The notes under the pieces were generated by a model, which saw nothing but the letters and a program-made list of their open reading frames with translations, searched no databases and was not told the origin of the DNA. From contig CALQIX020000019.1 of the NCBI GenBank assembly GCA_943330745.2, positions 1 to 64,000 of the forward strand: a DNA stretch of 64,000 bases, in the 5' to 3' direction. Shown one piece after another: positions 27,400 through 35,956 of this stretch (its first letter is position 1; the number at the start of each line of letters is the position of its first letter). This stretch comes from Lishizhenia tianjinensis (GTDB lineage: Bacteria > Bacteroidota > Bacteroidia > Flavobacteriales_D > Crocinitomicaceae). The translations under genes and the position numbers were made by a program.

Positions 27400-27739
27400 T
27401 TGTGTCCGAACTTTTTAAAAGGATAGGTGACTTAATTGGGAAAGTCAATAGATGGGGATAAAAAAACTGATATTCTAAAATCTATATCTGTTACATTAGA
27501 ACAAACATGAAAATGTTAATCAGCTATGTTACTGAAAATGAAATCATAAAGAGTATTCAAACGCTTCAGATCTGTTATAAATTGGTTCGACAAAATTAAA
27601 TTTAAGGGAGGTTAAAATTTAGAAAAAATAGATTTGAAGCGCAAAGAATAAATACATTTTCTTAAATTTGGTAATCAACATATATTGAATCTTTTTCAAA
27701 GTTTTTTACTCCTCCCACTTGACTTATATTTTTTTTTCA
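27400..27739. other. Divergent intergenic region, no gene recognised
   Basis: About 340 AT-rich bases between the polymerase-like gene and the Xis-like gene, which are read away from each other. It must contain both promoters, but I see no clean TAnnTTTG match. It is a reasonable place for an origin or for integrase/Xis binding sites; none can be demonstrated. Confidence 0.4.
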
Positions 27740-27768
27740 CCTATTGTTTTCATAGCAAAGCAAATAGG
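27740..27768. promoter_or_regulatory. Inverted repeat just upstream of the Xis-like gene
   Basis: CCTATTG (27740-27746) and CAAATAGG (27761-27768) are inverted copies with one extra base, ending 5 bases before the ATG at 27774. Possible operator. Confidence 0.3.
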
Positions 27769-27773
27769 CGCGT

Positions 27774-28088
27774 ATGGTTTATAATAATGATGTCATTAAT
27801 GGGGAGATTCTTAACCTCGAAGAAGTAGGATTAAAAATACATTTAACCTGTCCAACAGCCATTAAAGAATGGTTAAAAACCAATGGTGTTAAACTTCATC
27901 ATTTTGGTAGTCGAAAAAACATGATTTATGTAATTGATCTTGAAATAGCTTTACTTACCCCTAAGGCTGTGGATTTATTCTTAAATCAAAATGAAACTTG
28001 GGAACAAGATCTTTTACCTTATTGTAGCTACAATCCTATTTACATTGACTTACTAAGAACCAAGGTTAATAATTTCTTTCAGTTTTAA
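27774..28088 (+). CDS. Small excisionase-like protein
   Basis: A 104-aa protein placed 5 bases before the integrase gene, the usual position of an excisionase. Residues ~18-55 (EVGLKIHLTCPTAIKEWLK, then GVKLHHFGSRKNMIYV) resemble the MerR-like winged-helix layout of Xis/HTH_17 proteins: a helix-turn-helix followed by a short wing and a strand. The remaining C-terminal part is unassigned. Function is inferred from position and weak fold resemblance. Confidence 0.5.
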   Translation: MVYNNDVINGEILNLEEVGLKIHLTCPTAIKEWLKTNGVKLHHFGSRKNMIYVIDLEIALLTPKAVDLFLNQNETWEQDLLPYCSYNPIYIDLLRTKVNNFFQF

Positions 28089-28093
28089 TTAGG

Positions 28094-29353
28094 ATGAAAA
28101 ATAAAATTGCAGGATTAAAAGTATTTTGTGAGACTTGTAAAAAAGAAAATCCAAAGTGTTCTCATAAAAAAATATATAGAGGTAGGATACATGTCACAGG
28201 GACAAAAAATAAAGTGAGAATTAATCTATTCAAAACAGATAAATACGAAGACGCCGTAATTCAATTTTTAAAATTCAAACAAATATTAAAGAAAACCAAT
28301 TATGAACGAATTACACTTGATAATATACCTTCCTTATTAACAATCAGGAAATCAATTGATGAATTTAAAAAGTTTCTAAATGGCGATGGGCAGTATATAC
28401 AGTATAAAAAAAATCGCACTCAAGCTTATGTTAAACAAGTCTCAAGTCATATTAACACTTTTTTTAAGGTTTTAAAAGAAAAACAAAATATGAATATTGA
28501 AAGCTATCCAATTAGCCGTATTGGTAAAAAAGAAGTGTCCTTGTTCTACGATTGGAGATTGGAATCCAACATGAATCCATCCTATTTTAACAAACATATT
28601 GCTTCAATAAAATTGATTTTTGACTTTGTAATACGTCACAAACAAATTAACATGGTAAATCCGTTTATAGATGTAGTTAGGATTCCTGTCGAAGCGAAAG
28701 AGATTACATCTGTTACATTAGCTGAGTTTAATTCCATCTTAAATTCAATTTCAGGCGTTGATTCATTTATGTGTGTTGGTGCAAATAGCCAAAGGAAGAA
28801 CATGTATTTTAATGGAATAAAAGAAGCCTTCAAACTTTTATTATTTGTTGGGGGGCGTTTGGAGGAGGTATTAAATCTAAAATGGTCGGACATCATAAAA
28901 ATTGAACAAAATGAGTCGGTGTTCCATAAAATAATAGTTAAAGATTTAAAAGTTAATCGAATTAAGAAAAATGGATCTTCTAAATTAAAATCAACTATTG
29001 TTCACGCAGACTTAATGAATCTACTAATTGACCTTGGACTACATCAAAAAATTGGTAAGGATGAATATATTATTTGTCCTGATAGGACAAGAAACAATAA
29101 GAATTTCATCAGTTTGGTTTCCAAATCATTTTCATTCTTCAGGGATAAAGCTGGCGTAAGAAAAGATATCTCAATTAAACATTTGAGAAAAACTTATATT
29201 ACATGGGTGAACTCAATAAATGGTTATGGTGCTCATATAATAACAGGACATTCAGGTTATGAGATTTTAGACAATCACTACATCAACCCTAACGTGGTTA
29301 ATGGATTGGAAATGAATCTGGTCAAATACAGCTTGATAGAGTCATTAAGTTAA
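28094..29353 (+). CDS. Tyrosine recombinase (island integrase)
   Basis: A 419-aa phage-type integrase. The N-terminus has a small Cys/His cluster (Cys12, Cys15, Cys22, His24), then the AP2/arm-binding and SAM-like core-binding domains (~85-190). The catalytic domain has GGRLEEVL (Arg255), KHLRKTY (Lys362 and Arg365), TGHSG (His386) and DNHY (Tyr396), so the R-K/H-R-H-Y set is complete. The gene reads toward the tRNA-Met att site 170 bases away, as expected for the enzyme that inserted the island there. A strong terminator follows. Confidence 0.95.
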   Translation: MKNKIAGLKVFCETCKKENPKCSHKKIYRGRIHVTGTKNKVRINLFKTDKYEDAVIQFLKFKQILKKTNYERITLDNIPSLLTIRKSIDEFKKFLNGDGQYIQYKKNRTQAYVKQVSSHINTFFKVLKEKQNMNIESYPISRIGKKEVSLFYDWRLESNMNPSYFNKHIASIKLIFDFVIRHKQINMVNPFIDVVRIPVEAKEITSVTLAEFNSILNSISGVDSFMCVGANSQRKNMYFNGIKEAFKLLLFVGGRLEEVLNLKWSDIIKIEQNESVFHKIIVKDLKVNRIKKNGSSKLKSTIVHADLMNLLIDLGLHQKIGKDEYIICPDRTRNNKNFISLVSKSFSFFRDKAGVRKDISIKHLRKTYITWVNSINGYGAHIITGHSGYEILDNHYINPNVVNGLEMNLVKYSLIESLS

Positions 29354-29379
29354 ATTAAAATTCAATTTTTTGTATTCCT

Positions 29380-29404
29380 GCCGTCTGTTTTGACGGCTTT
29401 TTTT
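29380..29404 (+). terminator. Rho-independent terminator after the integrase
   Basis: GCCGTC (29380-29385) and GACGGC (29392-29397) pair around a TGTTTT loop, followed by seven T. Confidence 0.92.
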
Positions 29405-29480
29405 ATACCCTAAAATTAGGATAGAAAATTGATTTTCCTCACCCAATTCCTCACCCTTTCCTCACTCTAGATTGATTTAA

Positions 29481-29513
29481 AACAAAAAAGGCTTCAAGAA
29501 AACTCTTGAAACC
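29481..29513 (-). terminator. Island-supplied terminator of tRNA-Met
   Basis: On the minus strand GGTTTCAAGA and TCTTGAAGCC pair around a short loop and are followed by a T-run. It differs in sequence from the stranded terminator at 10209-10238, so the tRNA now uses a terminator brought by the island. Confidence 0.82.
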
Positions 29514-29524
29514 TTTGATTTTAC

Positions 29525-29601
29525 TGGTAGCGAGACCGAGAGTTGAACTCGGGACCTTAGGGTTATGAATCCTACGCTCTAACCAACTGAGCTATCTCGC
29601 C
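29525..29601 (-). tRNA. tRNA-Met (anticodon CAT)
   Basis: A 77-nt cloverleaf: acceptor GGCGAGA/TCTCGCT (first pair G-U), D-stem GCTC/GAGC, anticodon loop TTCATAA, T-stem CCGAG/CTCGG, discriminator A and an encoded CCA. The top pair of the anticodon stem is an A-C mismatch (TAGGA/CCCTA). A CAT anticodon could also mark a lysidine-modified tRNA-Ile2, which cannot be excluded by eye. The 5' part is chromosomal; the part from the anticodon loop to CCA came from the island. Confidence 0.88.
29527..29570 (-). repeat. Island end repeat (att site within tRNA-Met)
   Basis: 44 bases identical to 10243-10286. Recombination therefore took place somewhere between the anticodon loop and the discriminator base. 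This is the classic anticodon-loop target of tyrosine integrases. Confidence 0.93.
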
Positions 29602-29681
29602 AGATAACTTGGAACATTTTCCAAATTGGGAGTGCAAATATATTAATTTTCTATTCAAAAAAAAGCGTTCAAACTGATTTT

Positions 29682-30488
29682 CTAAAGACTTAAGCAAAAT
29701 TGTTGATAGGATTCGGGTAAATCACTTAGGATTGGGAGATCTTCATAAATACCAAACAAGGTTGATCCGCTACCTGACATAGCTGCATATACAGCTCCTT
29801 CTTGAAGCAAATTTTCTTTTATTTCACTCATCAAAGGATGCTTTTGGAAGATTGAATTTTCAAAACTATTTGTTAATTCTTCTTGCCAGTTTTTGATGTT
29901 TTGCGTAAGAATCTGTGAAATACGTTTTTCACCTTCATAAAACGCTACATCAGCATATGCTTCGGCAGTACCAACATGAATAGCGGGATAAATTAGTTTT
30001 AGGTGATATCCACTTAAGTCCACGGTTACATCGTTCAAGATTTCTCCTCTTCCCGTAGCTATTTTTGGCGTTCCCTCAATGAAAAACGGGCAATCACTTC
30101 CGAGTTGTGCCGCTATATTTTCGCGTTCTTCAACTGATATAGTTAATTGAAAAAGCTCATTTAGTCCATTTATCACATGAGCCGCATCAGAGGAACCACC
30201 GCCTAGTCCAGCTCCCATCGGAATTTGCTTTCTCAGATGCATATAAACGGGTGGACAATCATAATATTCCTTCAATAGCTGATATGCTTTGACACATAAA
30301 TTGGAATTTGGTTCGCTGTCCACAACCAGTCCGCTTTGGTGAAACGAAAATTCGTCTGCTGGGTTAATCTCCAAAATATCAAACAAAGGTATGGAATGCA
30401 TGCACGTTTCCACTTCGTGATAGCCGTCAGGACGTTTAAATAACACGTGCAAACCCAAATTGATTTTCGCCTGTGGAAAGATTATCAT
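29682..30488 (-). CDS. ispE: 4-diphosphocytidyl-2-C-methyl-D-erythritol kinase
   Basis: Phosphorylates CDP-methylerythritol in the MEP isoprenoid pathway (GHMP kinase family). The N-terminal substrate motif is AKINLGLHVLFKRPDGYHE, the ATP-binding motif is PMGAGLGGGSSDAA, and the C-terminal GHMP motif is MSGSGSTLFG. The ATG at 30488 is chosen over 30503: homology begins there, and a TACTTTTG promoter element (30493-30500) lies within the longer version. That element leaves only 4 bases before the ATG, suggesting a leaderless mRNA. Diverges from accA. Confidence 0.94.
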   Translation of the reverse strand: MIIFPQAKINLGLHVLFKRPDGYHEVETCMHSIPLFDILEINPADEFSFHQSGLVVDSEPNSNLCVKAYQLLKEYYDCPPVYMHLRKQIPMGAGLGGGSSDAAHVINGLNELFQLTISVEERENIAAQLGSDCPFFIEGTPKIATGRGEILNDVTVDLSGYHLKLIYPAIHVGTAEAYADVAFYEGEKRISQILTQNIKNWQEELTNSFENSIFQKHPLMSEIKENLLQEGAVYAAMSGSGSTLFGIYEDLPILSDLPESYQQFCLSL

Positions 30489-30492
30489 ACAA

Positions 30493-30500
30493 CAAAAGTA
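30493..30500 (-). promoter_or_regulatory. -7 element of ispE
   Basis: TACTTTTG on the minus strand, ending 4 bases before the ispE ATG. I see no good TTG -33 element at the expected distance. Confidence 0.5.
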
Positions 30501-30520
30501 CAATAACCAAGCATTATTAC

Positions 30521-30528
30521 TAATTTTG
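30521..30528 (+). promoter_or_regulatory. -7 element of accA
   Basis: TAATTTTG, ending 19 bases before the accA ATG; the -33 element is not obvious. Confidence 0.5.
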
Positions 30529-30547
30529 TCTAGTTAAATTCATTGTT

Positions 30548-31501
30548 ATGAAGACCTATTTAGATTTCGAAGAACCGATAAAAGCACTTGAAGAACAAAT
30601 TCAACAGGCGAAAGAACTGGGTGAAAGTACGGGTGTTGATATGATAGATCAAATCAACGAGTTAGCTCGGAAATTAGATGAAAAAACAAAAGAAATATTG
30701 GGGAATCTAACCCCATGGCAGCGCGTTCAATTGTCGCGTCATCCGGATAGACCCTATACATTAGCTTACATTCAGGCGCTTACCAAAGGTCATTTTCAAG
30801 AATTGCATGGAGATCGTGGAGTGAAAGACGATAAGGCTATGATTGGCGGTTTTGGATTGTTGGACGGTCGATCAGTCATGTTTATAGGACAGCAAAAAGG
30901 GATCAATACAAAAATGCGTCAATACCGAAATTTTGGTATGCCGAATCCGGAAGGATATAGAAAAGCACTTCGTTTAATGAAGTTAGCTGAAAAATTTAAT
31001 AAGCCTATTGTAACGTTCATTGATACCCCCGGAGCATTTCCCGGATTAGAAGCAGAGGAACGCGGACAAGGAGAAGCTATTGCGCGAAACATTTATGAAA
31101 TGATGCGCTTGAAAGTTCCTGTAATTTGTATCATCATCGGTGAAGGGGCATCAGGTGGTGCACTCGGAATTGGTGTGGGAGATAAAGTGGTGATGCTTGA
31201 AAATACATGGTATTCTGTAATTTCTCCAGAGTCGTGTTCGTCTATCTTGTGGCGTTCATGGGAATTTAAGGAAAAAGCAGCCGATGCCTTGAAATTGACA
31301 TCCACAGACATGAAGCGATTGAAATTGGTGGATGATGTGATTAAAGAACCTACAAGTGGCGCGCATCGAGAACAAGAGGAAATGTTTGAAATAGTACGAA
31401 AGTCCATCAAAAAATACTTGAAAGAACTAGATGAGGTTGCGCCAGAACAACGGGTCAATGATCGTATTGATAAGTTTTGTGCTATGGGTGTTTGGAAGTA
31501 A
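30548..31501 (+). CDS. accA: Acetyl-CoA carboxylase carboxyltransferase subunit alpha
   Basis: Transfers carboxyl from biotin-BCCP to acetyl-CoA, giving malonyl-CoA for fatty acid synthesis; works as a heterotetramer with AccD. At 317 aa it is of usual length. Recognisable blocks are [33 protein letters not shown] and the crotonase-fold oxyanion region [15 protein letters not shown], then [15 protein letters not shown]. It stands alone behind its own promoter, and a typical Bacteroidota AccA helix precedes the core. Confidence 0.96.
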   Translation: MKTYLDFEEPIKALEEQIQQAKELGESTGVDMIDQINELARKLDEKTKEILGNLTPWQRVQLSRHPDRPYTLAYIQALTKGHFQELHGDRGVKDDKAMIGGFGLLDGRSVMFIGQQKGINTKMRQYRNFGMPNPEGYRKALRLMKLAEKFNKPIVTFIDTPGAFPGLEAEERGQGEAIARNIYEMMRLKVPVICIIIGEGASGGALGIGVGDKVVMLENTWYSVISPESCSSILWRSWEFKEKAADALKLTSTDMKRLKLVDDVIKEPTSGAHREQEEMFEIVRKSIKKYLKELDEVAPEQRVNDRIDKFCAMGVWK

Positions 31502-31639
31502 TTGACTGATAGTCATTAGTTTTATCGATTAGTCAGCTATTTTTTTTGTCCGAAATTGGATCAATGAATCTTCGAAAATTACAACTTTTGATTGTGGTTT
31601 TGTAAATTTTTGTTAATATTGGGTTGCTAAAAATAACTC

Positions 31640-34027
31640 ATGCTAAAAAAAATACTCGTATTTTCGATACTTATAACCACTTTTCAATTCCAAGCACAAG
31701 TTAGCGGAAAGGTAATTGACGGCAAATCAAAAGAACCAATTTCGGGTGCTAAAGTTGTTTCCTCCGATGGAATAAAATTGTTTTCAGGAGCTGATGGACA
31801 GTTTACACTTAATCCTAAGTCATATCCTATTACGGTTGTAACTTCCATGATACAATTTGTTAATGACACATTAGTAATTGCTGGTCCGGGCGAAGTGAAA
31901 ATCACCTTAAAGGAACCCATCAAGGATTTTCAAACGGTAGTAATATCAGCAGGAAAGCGCAAGCAAACCGTGGAAGAAATCCCGGTTTCCATGGAAATTA
32001 TTAAGCCTCAACTCATCGACAATAAAGGGATAACGGATTTGGAACAAGCAGTTGACCAAACTCCCGGTGTTTTCACTATGGATGGTCAGGTTAGTATCCG
32101 GGGTGGTTCGGGTTTTGCATATGGAACTGGAAGTCGGGTATTATTACTTTGGAATGGAATGCCTTTATTATCAGGCTATGCCGGAGATACTCAGTGGAAC
32201 GCGATACCAATGGAACAAGCTAGTCAAATCGAAGTAATGAAAGGTGCTTCTTCTGTACTTTACGGCAGCGGAGCGTTAAATGGGGTAATTGCCTTGTCAG
32301 AAAAAACACCTGAGCCTGAGCGCGAAACAAAAATAAAAGTGCAATATGGATTTTATGATAATCCACGTCGTCAATCATTGAAATGGTGGAGTAGGAGCCC
32401 TATGAATCAGCAAGTGGAAGCCTACACCTCAAAAATGAATCAAAAATATGGCTATACAATTTCCTCAACACTTTTTCACAATGATGGTTATCGCCAAGGA
32501 GAAAGTGAATATCGAGGCAGAATAAGCGGCACTCTTTATTTTCGAGTGAAAAATAATGATCGTATTAAATATGGTGTTGGTTATAATTATCAAATTCAAA
32601 AAGCAGGAAATTTTTTAATTTGGCAGAGTGATTCATTGGGATACACTCCGAGTGGAGGTGCAGATACCAGTAATGCAGAATCAACCTTAACCTACAATTT
32701 GGGCCATCGATTATTTATTGATCCATATTTAAAATTTACGGATAAAAATAACAACAAACACAACCTGAAAGCAAGGATGTATTATGCTGAAAATACAAAC
32801 CTTAACAACCCAAGCCAAAGTAATGGAGCGGTGATTTATTTTACAGATTATCAGTTTCAGAAACAGTTTAACAATGGTATTACATTGAGTTCAGGTGTTT
32901 CAAACATTGCCAATGTAGTATTTTCAAATCTTTTCGGAAACCATACTTCTTTCAATCCAGCTGTTTATACGCAGTACGAGCATAAAATAGGCGACAAATT
33001 AGATATTAGCGCTGGAGTTCGTGTGGAGTATTTTGAAATGGATGGAAAAAGAGGTGACTCTGATTTCATGATTAATAAGAAAGATTCAGTATCCATTCCT
33101 GTTTACCCCATTTTAAGAACCGGTATCCATTACGAATTGGCAAAATACACACATTTAAGAGCTTCAATCGGACAAGGAATTCGTTATCCATCTGTTGCTG
33201 AACGTTATACGCAAACTTCCGTGGGAGCTTTGAATATTTTCCCGAATCCAGGATTAACCCCGGAAAAAGGTTGGGCCGGTGAAATTGGCATCAAACAAGG
33301 AGTGAAAATTGGAGACTGGAAAGGAATGTTAGATGTAGCTGCTTTCATCAACCAATACAGCAATATGATGGAGTTTACTTTTGTTTATTTCAATCCAATA
33401 TCCCAAAAACCAGTTGATTTTGTAAATCCTACACAAGATGATATTCAGTTTCTTACAGGTGGTCAGTACACCCTAAATGATTGGGTAGGTTTCCAAGCGC
33501 AAAATGCCGAGCGTGCTCGTATTACTGGGATTGATTTTTCTTTCAATAGTATGGGTAAAATTGGCAATGTTGAAATAATTTCATTGTTGGGTTATACTTA
33601 CATGAATCCAATTAGTTTGAGTGAAAATTCAGCGTATCAAAATAGTTTCTCCGATACGAATACAAACATGTTGAAATACCGTTTCAAGCATTTAGCCAAA
33701 GCGGATATTGAGGTGAATTACAAAAAAATGAGCTTTGGAGTATCTTGCCGCTACAATAGTTTCATGAGAAACATTGATCTTGTTTTTGAAGAAGATTTAG
33801 ATCCAGCAATAAACTCTGAAGTGTATATCCTTCCGGGTTTAAAAGCGTATCGCGAAAAATACAACAAAGGAAATTTAGTGTTTGATGTTCGTTTAGGGTA
33901 TAAATTCAACGAAAAAATGCGTTTGGGATTGATTGCGAATAATTTATTTAATGCCGAGTATACAAGCCGTCCAGGAGACATTCAACCTCCTCGAAATTTC
34001 TTGGTTCAACTTCAAATGAAGCTCTAG
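31640..34027 (+). CDS. TonB-dependent receptor
   Basis: A 795-aa outer-membrane receptor. The signal peptide covers ~1-20 (ending FQFQAQ). A CarboxypepD_reg-like domain spans ~21-100. The plug, ~110-230, carries SIRGGSGFAYG, VLLLWNGMPLL and the typical IEVMKGASSVLYGSGALNG. A full beta-barrel follows to the C-terminus, ending in a terminal aromatic-rich strand (NFLVQLQMKL). It takes up an unknown ligand (siderophore, vitamin or similar) using TonB energy. Its stop TAG shares one base with the GTG start of kdsB, so the two are translationally coupled. Confidence 0.92.
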   Translation: MLKKILVFSILITTFQFQAQVSGKVIDGKSKEPISGAKVVSSDGIKLFSGADGQFTLNPKSYPITVVTSMIQFVNDTLVIAGPGEVKITLKEPIKDFQTVVISAGKRKQTVEEIPVSMEIIKPQLIDNKGITDLEQAVDQTPGVFTMDGQVSIRGGSGFAYGTGSRVLLLWNGMPLLSGYAGDTQWNAIPMEQASQIEVMKGASSVLYGSGALNGVIALSEKTPEPERETKIKVQYGFYDNPRRQSLKWWSRSPMNQQVEAYTSKMNQKYGYTISSTLFHNDGYRQGESEYRGRISGTLYFRVKNNDRIKYGVGYNYQIQKAGNFLIWQSDSLGYTPSGGADTSNAESTLTYNLGHRLFIDPYLKFTDKNNNKHNLKARMYYAENTNLNNPSQSNGAVIYFTDYQFQKQFNNGITLSSGVSNIANVVFSNLFGNHTSFNPAVYTQYEHKIGDKLDISAGVRVEYFEMDGKRGDSDFMINKKDSVSIPVYPILRTGIHYELAKYTHLRASIGQGIRYPSVAERYTQTSVGALNIFPNPGLTPEKGWAGEIGIKQGVKIGDWKGMLDVAAFINQYSNMMEFTFVYFNPISQKPVDFVNPTQDDIQFLTGGQYTLNDWVGFQAQNAERARITGIDFSFNSMGKIGNVEIISLLGYTYMNPISLSENSAYQNSFSDTNTNMLKYRFKHLAKADIEVNYKKMSFGVSCRYNSFMRNIDLVFEEDLDPAINSEVYILPGLKAYREKYNKGNLVFDVRLGYKFNEKMRLGLIANNLFNAEYTSRPGDIQPPRNFLVQLQMKL

Positions 34028-34746
34028 TGAAAGTACTAGGAATAATTCCTTGTCGATACGGTTCAACGCGTTTTCCAGGCAAGCCTTTGGTTGATTTGAA
34101 AGGTAAATCAATGATACAACGGGTATATGAGGGCGCATTAAAATCGAATCGAATAGATAAATTAATTGTTGCCACTGATGATGAACGCATATTTTCAGAG
34201 GTAAAACGTTTCGGAGGAGAAGTAATGATGACTTCTTCGGAGCATGAAAATGGTACCCAACGATGTGTTGAGGTATCGAAACAATTTTCAGATTATGATA
34301 TTGTTCTTAATATTCAAGGGGATGAACCCCTGGTGAATTTTGAACAACTTAATCAATTGATTGATGTATTTACTGATGTTTCAGTAGAAATTGCAACTCT
34401 TGCTATAAAGACCGCTAATCGGCCTGAATTAGAAAATCCAAATCGAATTAAGGTTGTTACAGATTTCAGACAAGACGCACTTTATTTTAGTCGAAGTTTA
34501 ATCCCATTTGAACGAAATTCAGATGCAAGTTTTGTTTTTCAGCGCCACATTGGATTGTATGCGTTTCGTACATTCGTTTTACATGAAATTGTATCGTTTT
34601 CTCCCTGTTCAATTGAAAATTTAGAGTCACTTGAGCAATTGCGTTGGATGTATTATGGGAAGAAAATCAGAGTAGTTGAAACATCCATCGAAACACCCAA
34701 TATTGATACACCAGATGACCTTGCCAAAGTTCTTGCGCTACTGTAA
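34027..34746 (+). CDS. kdsB: 3-deoxy-manno-octulosonate cytidylyltransferase
   Basis: Activates KDO as CMP-KDO for the lipopolysaccharide core. The nucleotide-binding motif PCRYGSTRFPGKPL is at the N-terminus, ATDDERI and NIQGDEPL (metal and sugar binding) follow, and RHIGLYAF and the C-terminal IDTPDDL are present. At 239 aa the length is normal. The start is GTG at 34027, overlapping the receptor stop as TAGTG. Confidence 0.95.
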   Translation: MKVLGIIPCRYGSTRFPGKPLVDLKGKSMIQRVYEGALKSNRIDKLIVATDDERIFSEVKRFGGEVMMTSSEHENGTQRCVEVSKQFSDYDIVLNIQGDEPLVNFEQLNQLIDVFTDVSVEIATLAIKTANRPELENPNRIKVVTDFRQDALYFSRSLIPFERNSDASFVFQRHIGLYAFRTFVLHEIVSFSPCSIENLESLEQLRWMYYGKKIRVVETSIETPNIDTPDDLAKVLALL

Positions 34747-34752
34747 GATGTT

Positions 34753-34782
34753 TTGTAAGACCAATTCAATTTCATACCTTTG
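34753..34782 (+). promoter_or_regulatory. Promoter of the HU/SPOR gene, consistent with a leaderless mRNA
   Basis: TTG (34753-34755), 19-base spacer, TACCTTTG (34775-34782), then only 4 bases to the ATG at 34787. Confidence 0.65.
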
Positions 34783-34786
34783 GTAG

Positions 34787-35950
34787 ATGAAATCTTTTGC
34801 GGAAATTATTTCAACCCTATTAGTACGTCACAATTGTGTTGTACTTCCTGATTTCGGGGGGTTTGTGACGCGTGTAAATCCGGCACAAATCGATTATGAA
34901 AAGGGAATGATTAATCCACCCCGCAAAGCGATTTTATTTAATCAGCAACTCACAAATAGTGATGGTTTGCTAATTAGTGAATATGCTTTAGCGAATGAAA
35001 TTAATTATACAGAAGCACAATCAACTATTACAGGAATTATTGAATTGTGGAACGAAGAGTTAAAATCGGGTAAAAGGATTGAAATTGATCGAGTAGGTGA
35101 ATTATTTATTGATATTAATGGTAAGTTGTCCTTTGTTCAAGACCGTTTTTTCAATTTACTCTTATCTTCTTATGGGTTAGGAACCGTAAAATTCATACCA
35201 TCTCATGAAAGTATTGAAGAGAATGAGCCGGTACACGAAGGTAAAACTTTGATTGAACGTGCGGAGGATGAAATAGATTTATCTATTATTGAACATCCTG
35301 CGAAATGGAATTCACTGAAAACCTGGAAATACATTGCCGCAGCTGCTTGTATTATTCCCATTGCATTTTATTCTTTCTGGATTCCAACTAAAACAAATGT
35401 CCTTGAATCTGGAATGATTTCCTTTCAAGATTTTAATCCATTTATCAAAAATGCCCCTGCTTGTTACAAACCGGTAAAGCAAAATCTAAATCCGGATCAA
35501 ATTAGTGACGAAAAATCCTTGGAAGATCAAATAAATGAATTGCCTAGTGATACATATTCATTTTCCTATGAGTTTGATGAAACTTTATTTATTCCGATAA
35601 AACTAAATTCGAAACCGAGTACAAACGTTCCCGTTGTTTCGACTGTGGTTTCAGCCGTTCAACCCATTATAACTCCTGAGATAAAGGTAAACAATGGAAC
35701 TTCTAATACCATCGAATTTGTGGGTGTGAAATTTGGCGTGAAATATGCTATTGTCGGATGTTTTTCTGAAGTCAGTAATGCAAAGAGTTATATTGAAACG
35801 CTCAAGAATGAAGGGTTTAATGCTCAGTTTTTGGACGTAAATAATGGCTTGTACAGAATTAGTATTGATAGTTCAACAACAGCAGATTCTTTGCAATCGA
35901 CCATTCAAAGAGCCAAAGATAAAGGCTATAATACTTGGATATTAAAATAA
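34787..35950 (+). CDS. HU-CCDC81 and SPOR domain protein
   Basis: A 387-aa protein typical of Bacteroidota. Residues 1-~125 form the HU-like CCDC81 pair (VVLPDFGGFVTRV, then NQQLTNSDGLLISEYA). One transmembrane segment lies at ~181-199 (YIAAAACIIPIAFYSFWI). The final ~75 residues are a SPOR domain (YAIVGCFSEVSNAKSYIETL), which binds denuded peptidoglycan at division sites. The layout suggests a cytoplasmic DNA-binding head linked through the inner membrane to the septal wall. The start codon lies 4 bases after a TAnnTTTG element. Confidence 0.88.
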   Translation: MKSFAEIISTLLVRHNCVVLPDFGGFVTRVNPAQIDYEKGMINPPRKAILFNQQLTNSDGLLISEYALANEINYTEAQSTITGIIELWNEELKSGKRIEIDRVGELFIDINGKLSFVQDRFFNLLLSSYGLGTVKFIPSHESIEENEPVHEGKTLIERAEDEIDLSIIEHPAKWNSLKTWKYIAAAACIIPIAFYSFWIPTKTNVLESGMISFQDFNPFIKNAPACYKPVKQNLNPDQISDEKSLEDQINELPSDTYSFSYEFDETLFIPIKLNSKPSTNVPVVSTVVSAVQPIITPEIKVNNGTSNTIEFVGVKFGVKYAIVGCFSEVSNAKSYIETLKNEGFNAQFLDVNNGLYRISIDSSTTADSLQSTIQRAKDKGYNTWILK

Positions 35951-35956
35951 AAATAT

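Larger units (their letters stand above)
10243..29570. mobile_element. Integrative genomic island inserted in tRNA-Met
   Basis: The island is bounded by a perfect 44-bp direct repeat that is the 3' portion of tRNA-Met. A tyrosine integrase and a small Xis-like protein sit at the tRNA end. Inside are an HNH/HIT gene pair, four unknown overlapping genes, a serine recombinase, a five-gene restriction/helicase operon and a polymerase-like protein. None of its genes is housekeeping, while both flanks are. I find no relaxase, coupling protein or type IV secretion gene, so it is not self-conjugative on this evidence. It may move with helper functions or be a phage-satellite-like or defence island. 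Confidence 0.9.

Noticed and set aside
27507..27599. A possible 30-aa peptide in the gap upstream of the Xis-like gene
   Set aside because: Short, without ribosome site, promoter or recognisable sequence; cannot be told from chance.
10287..29526. A conjugative element (ICE)
   Set aside because: No relaxase, coupling protein or mating-pore gene is visible in any frame of the island.
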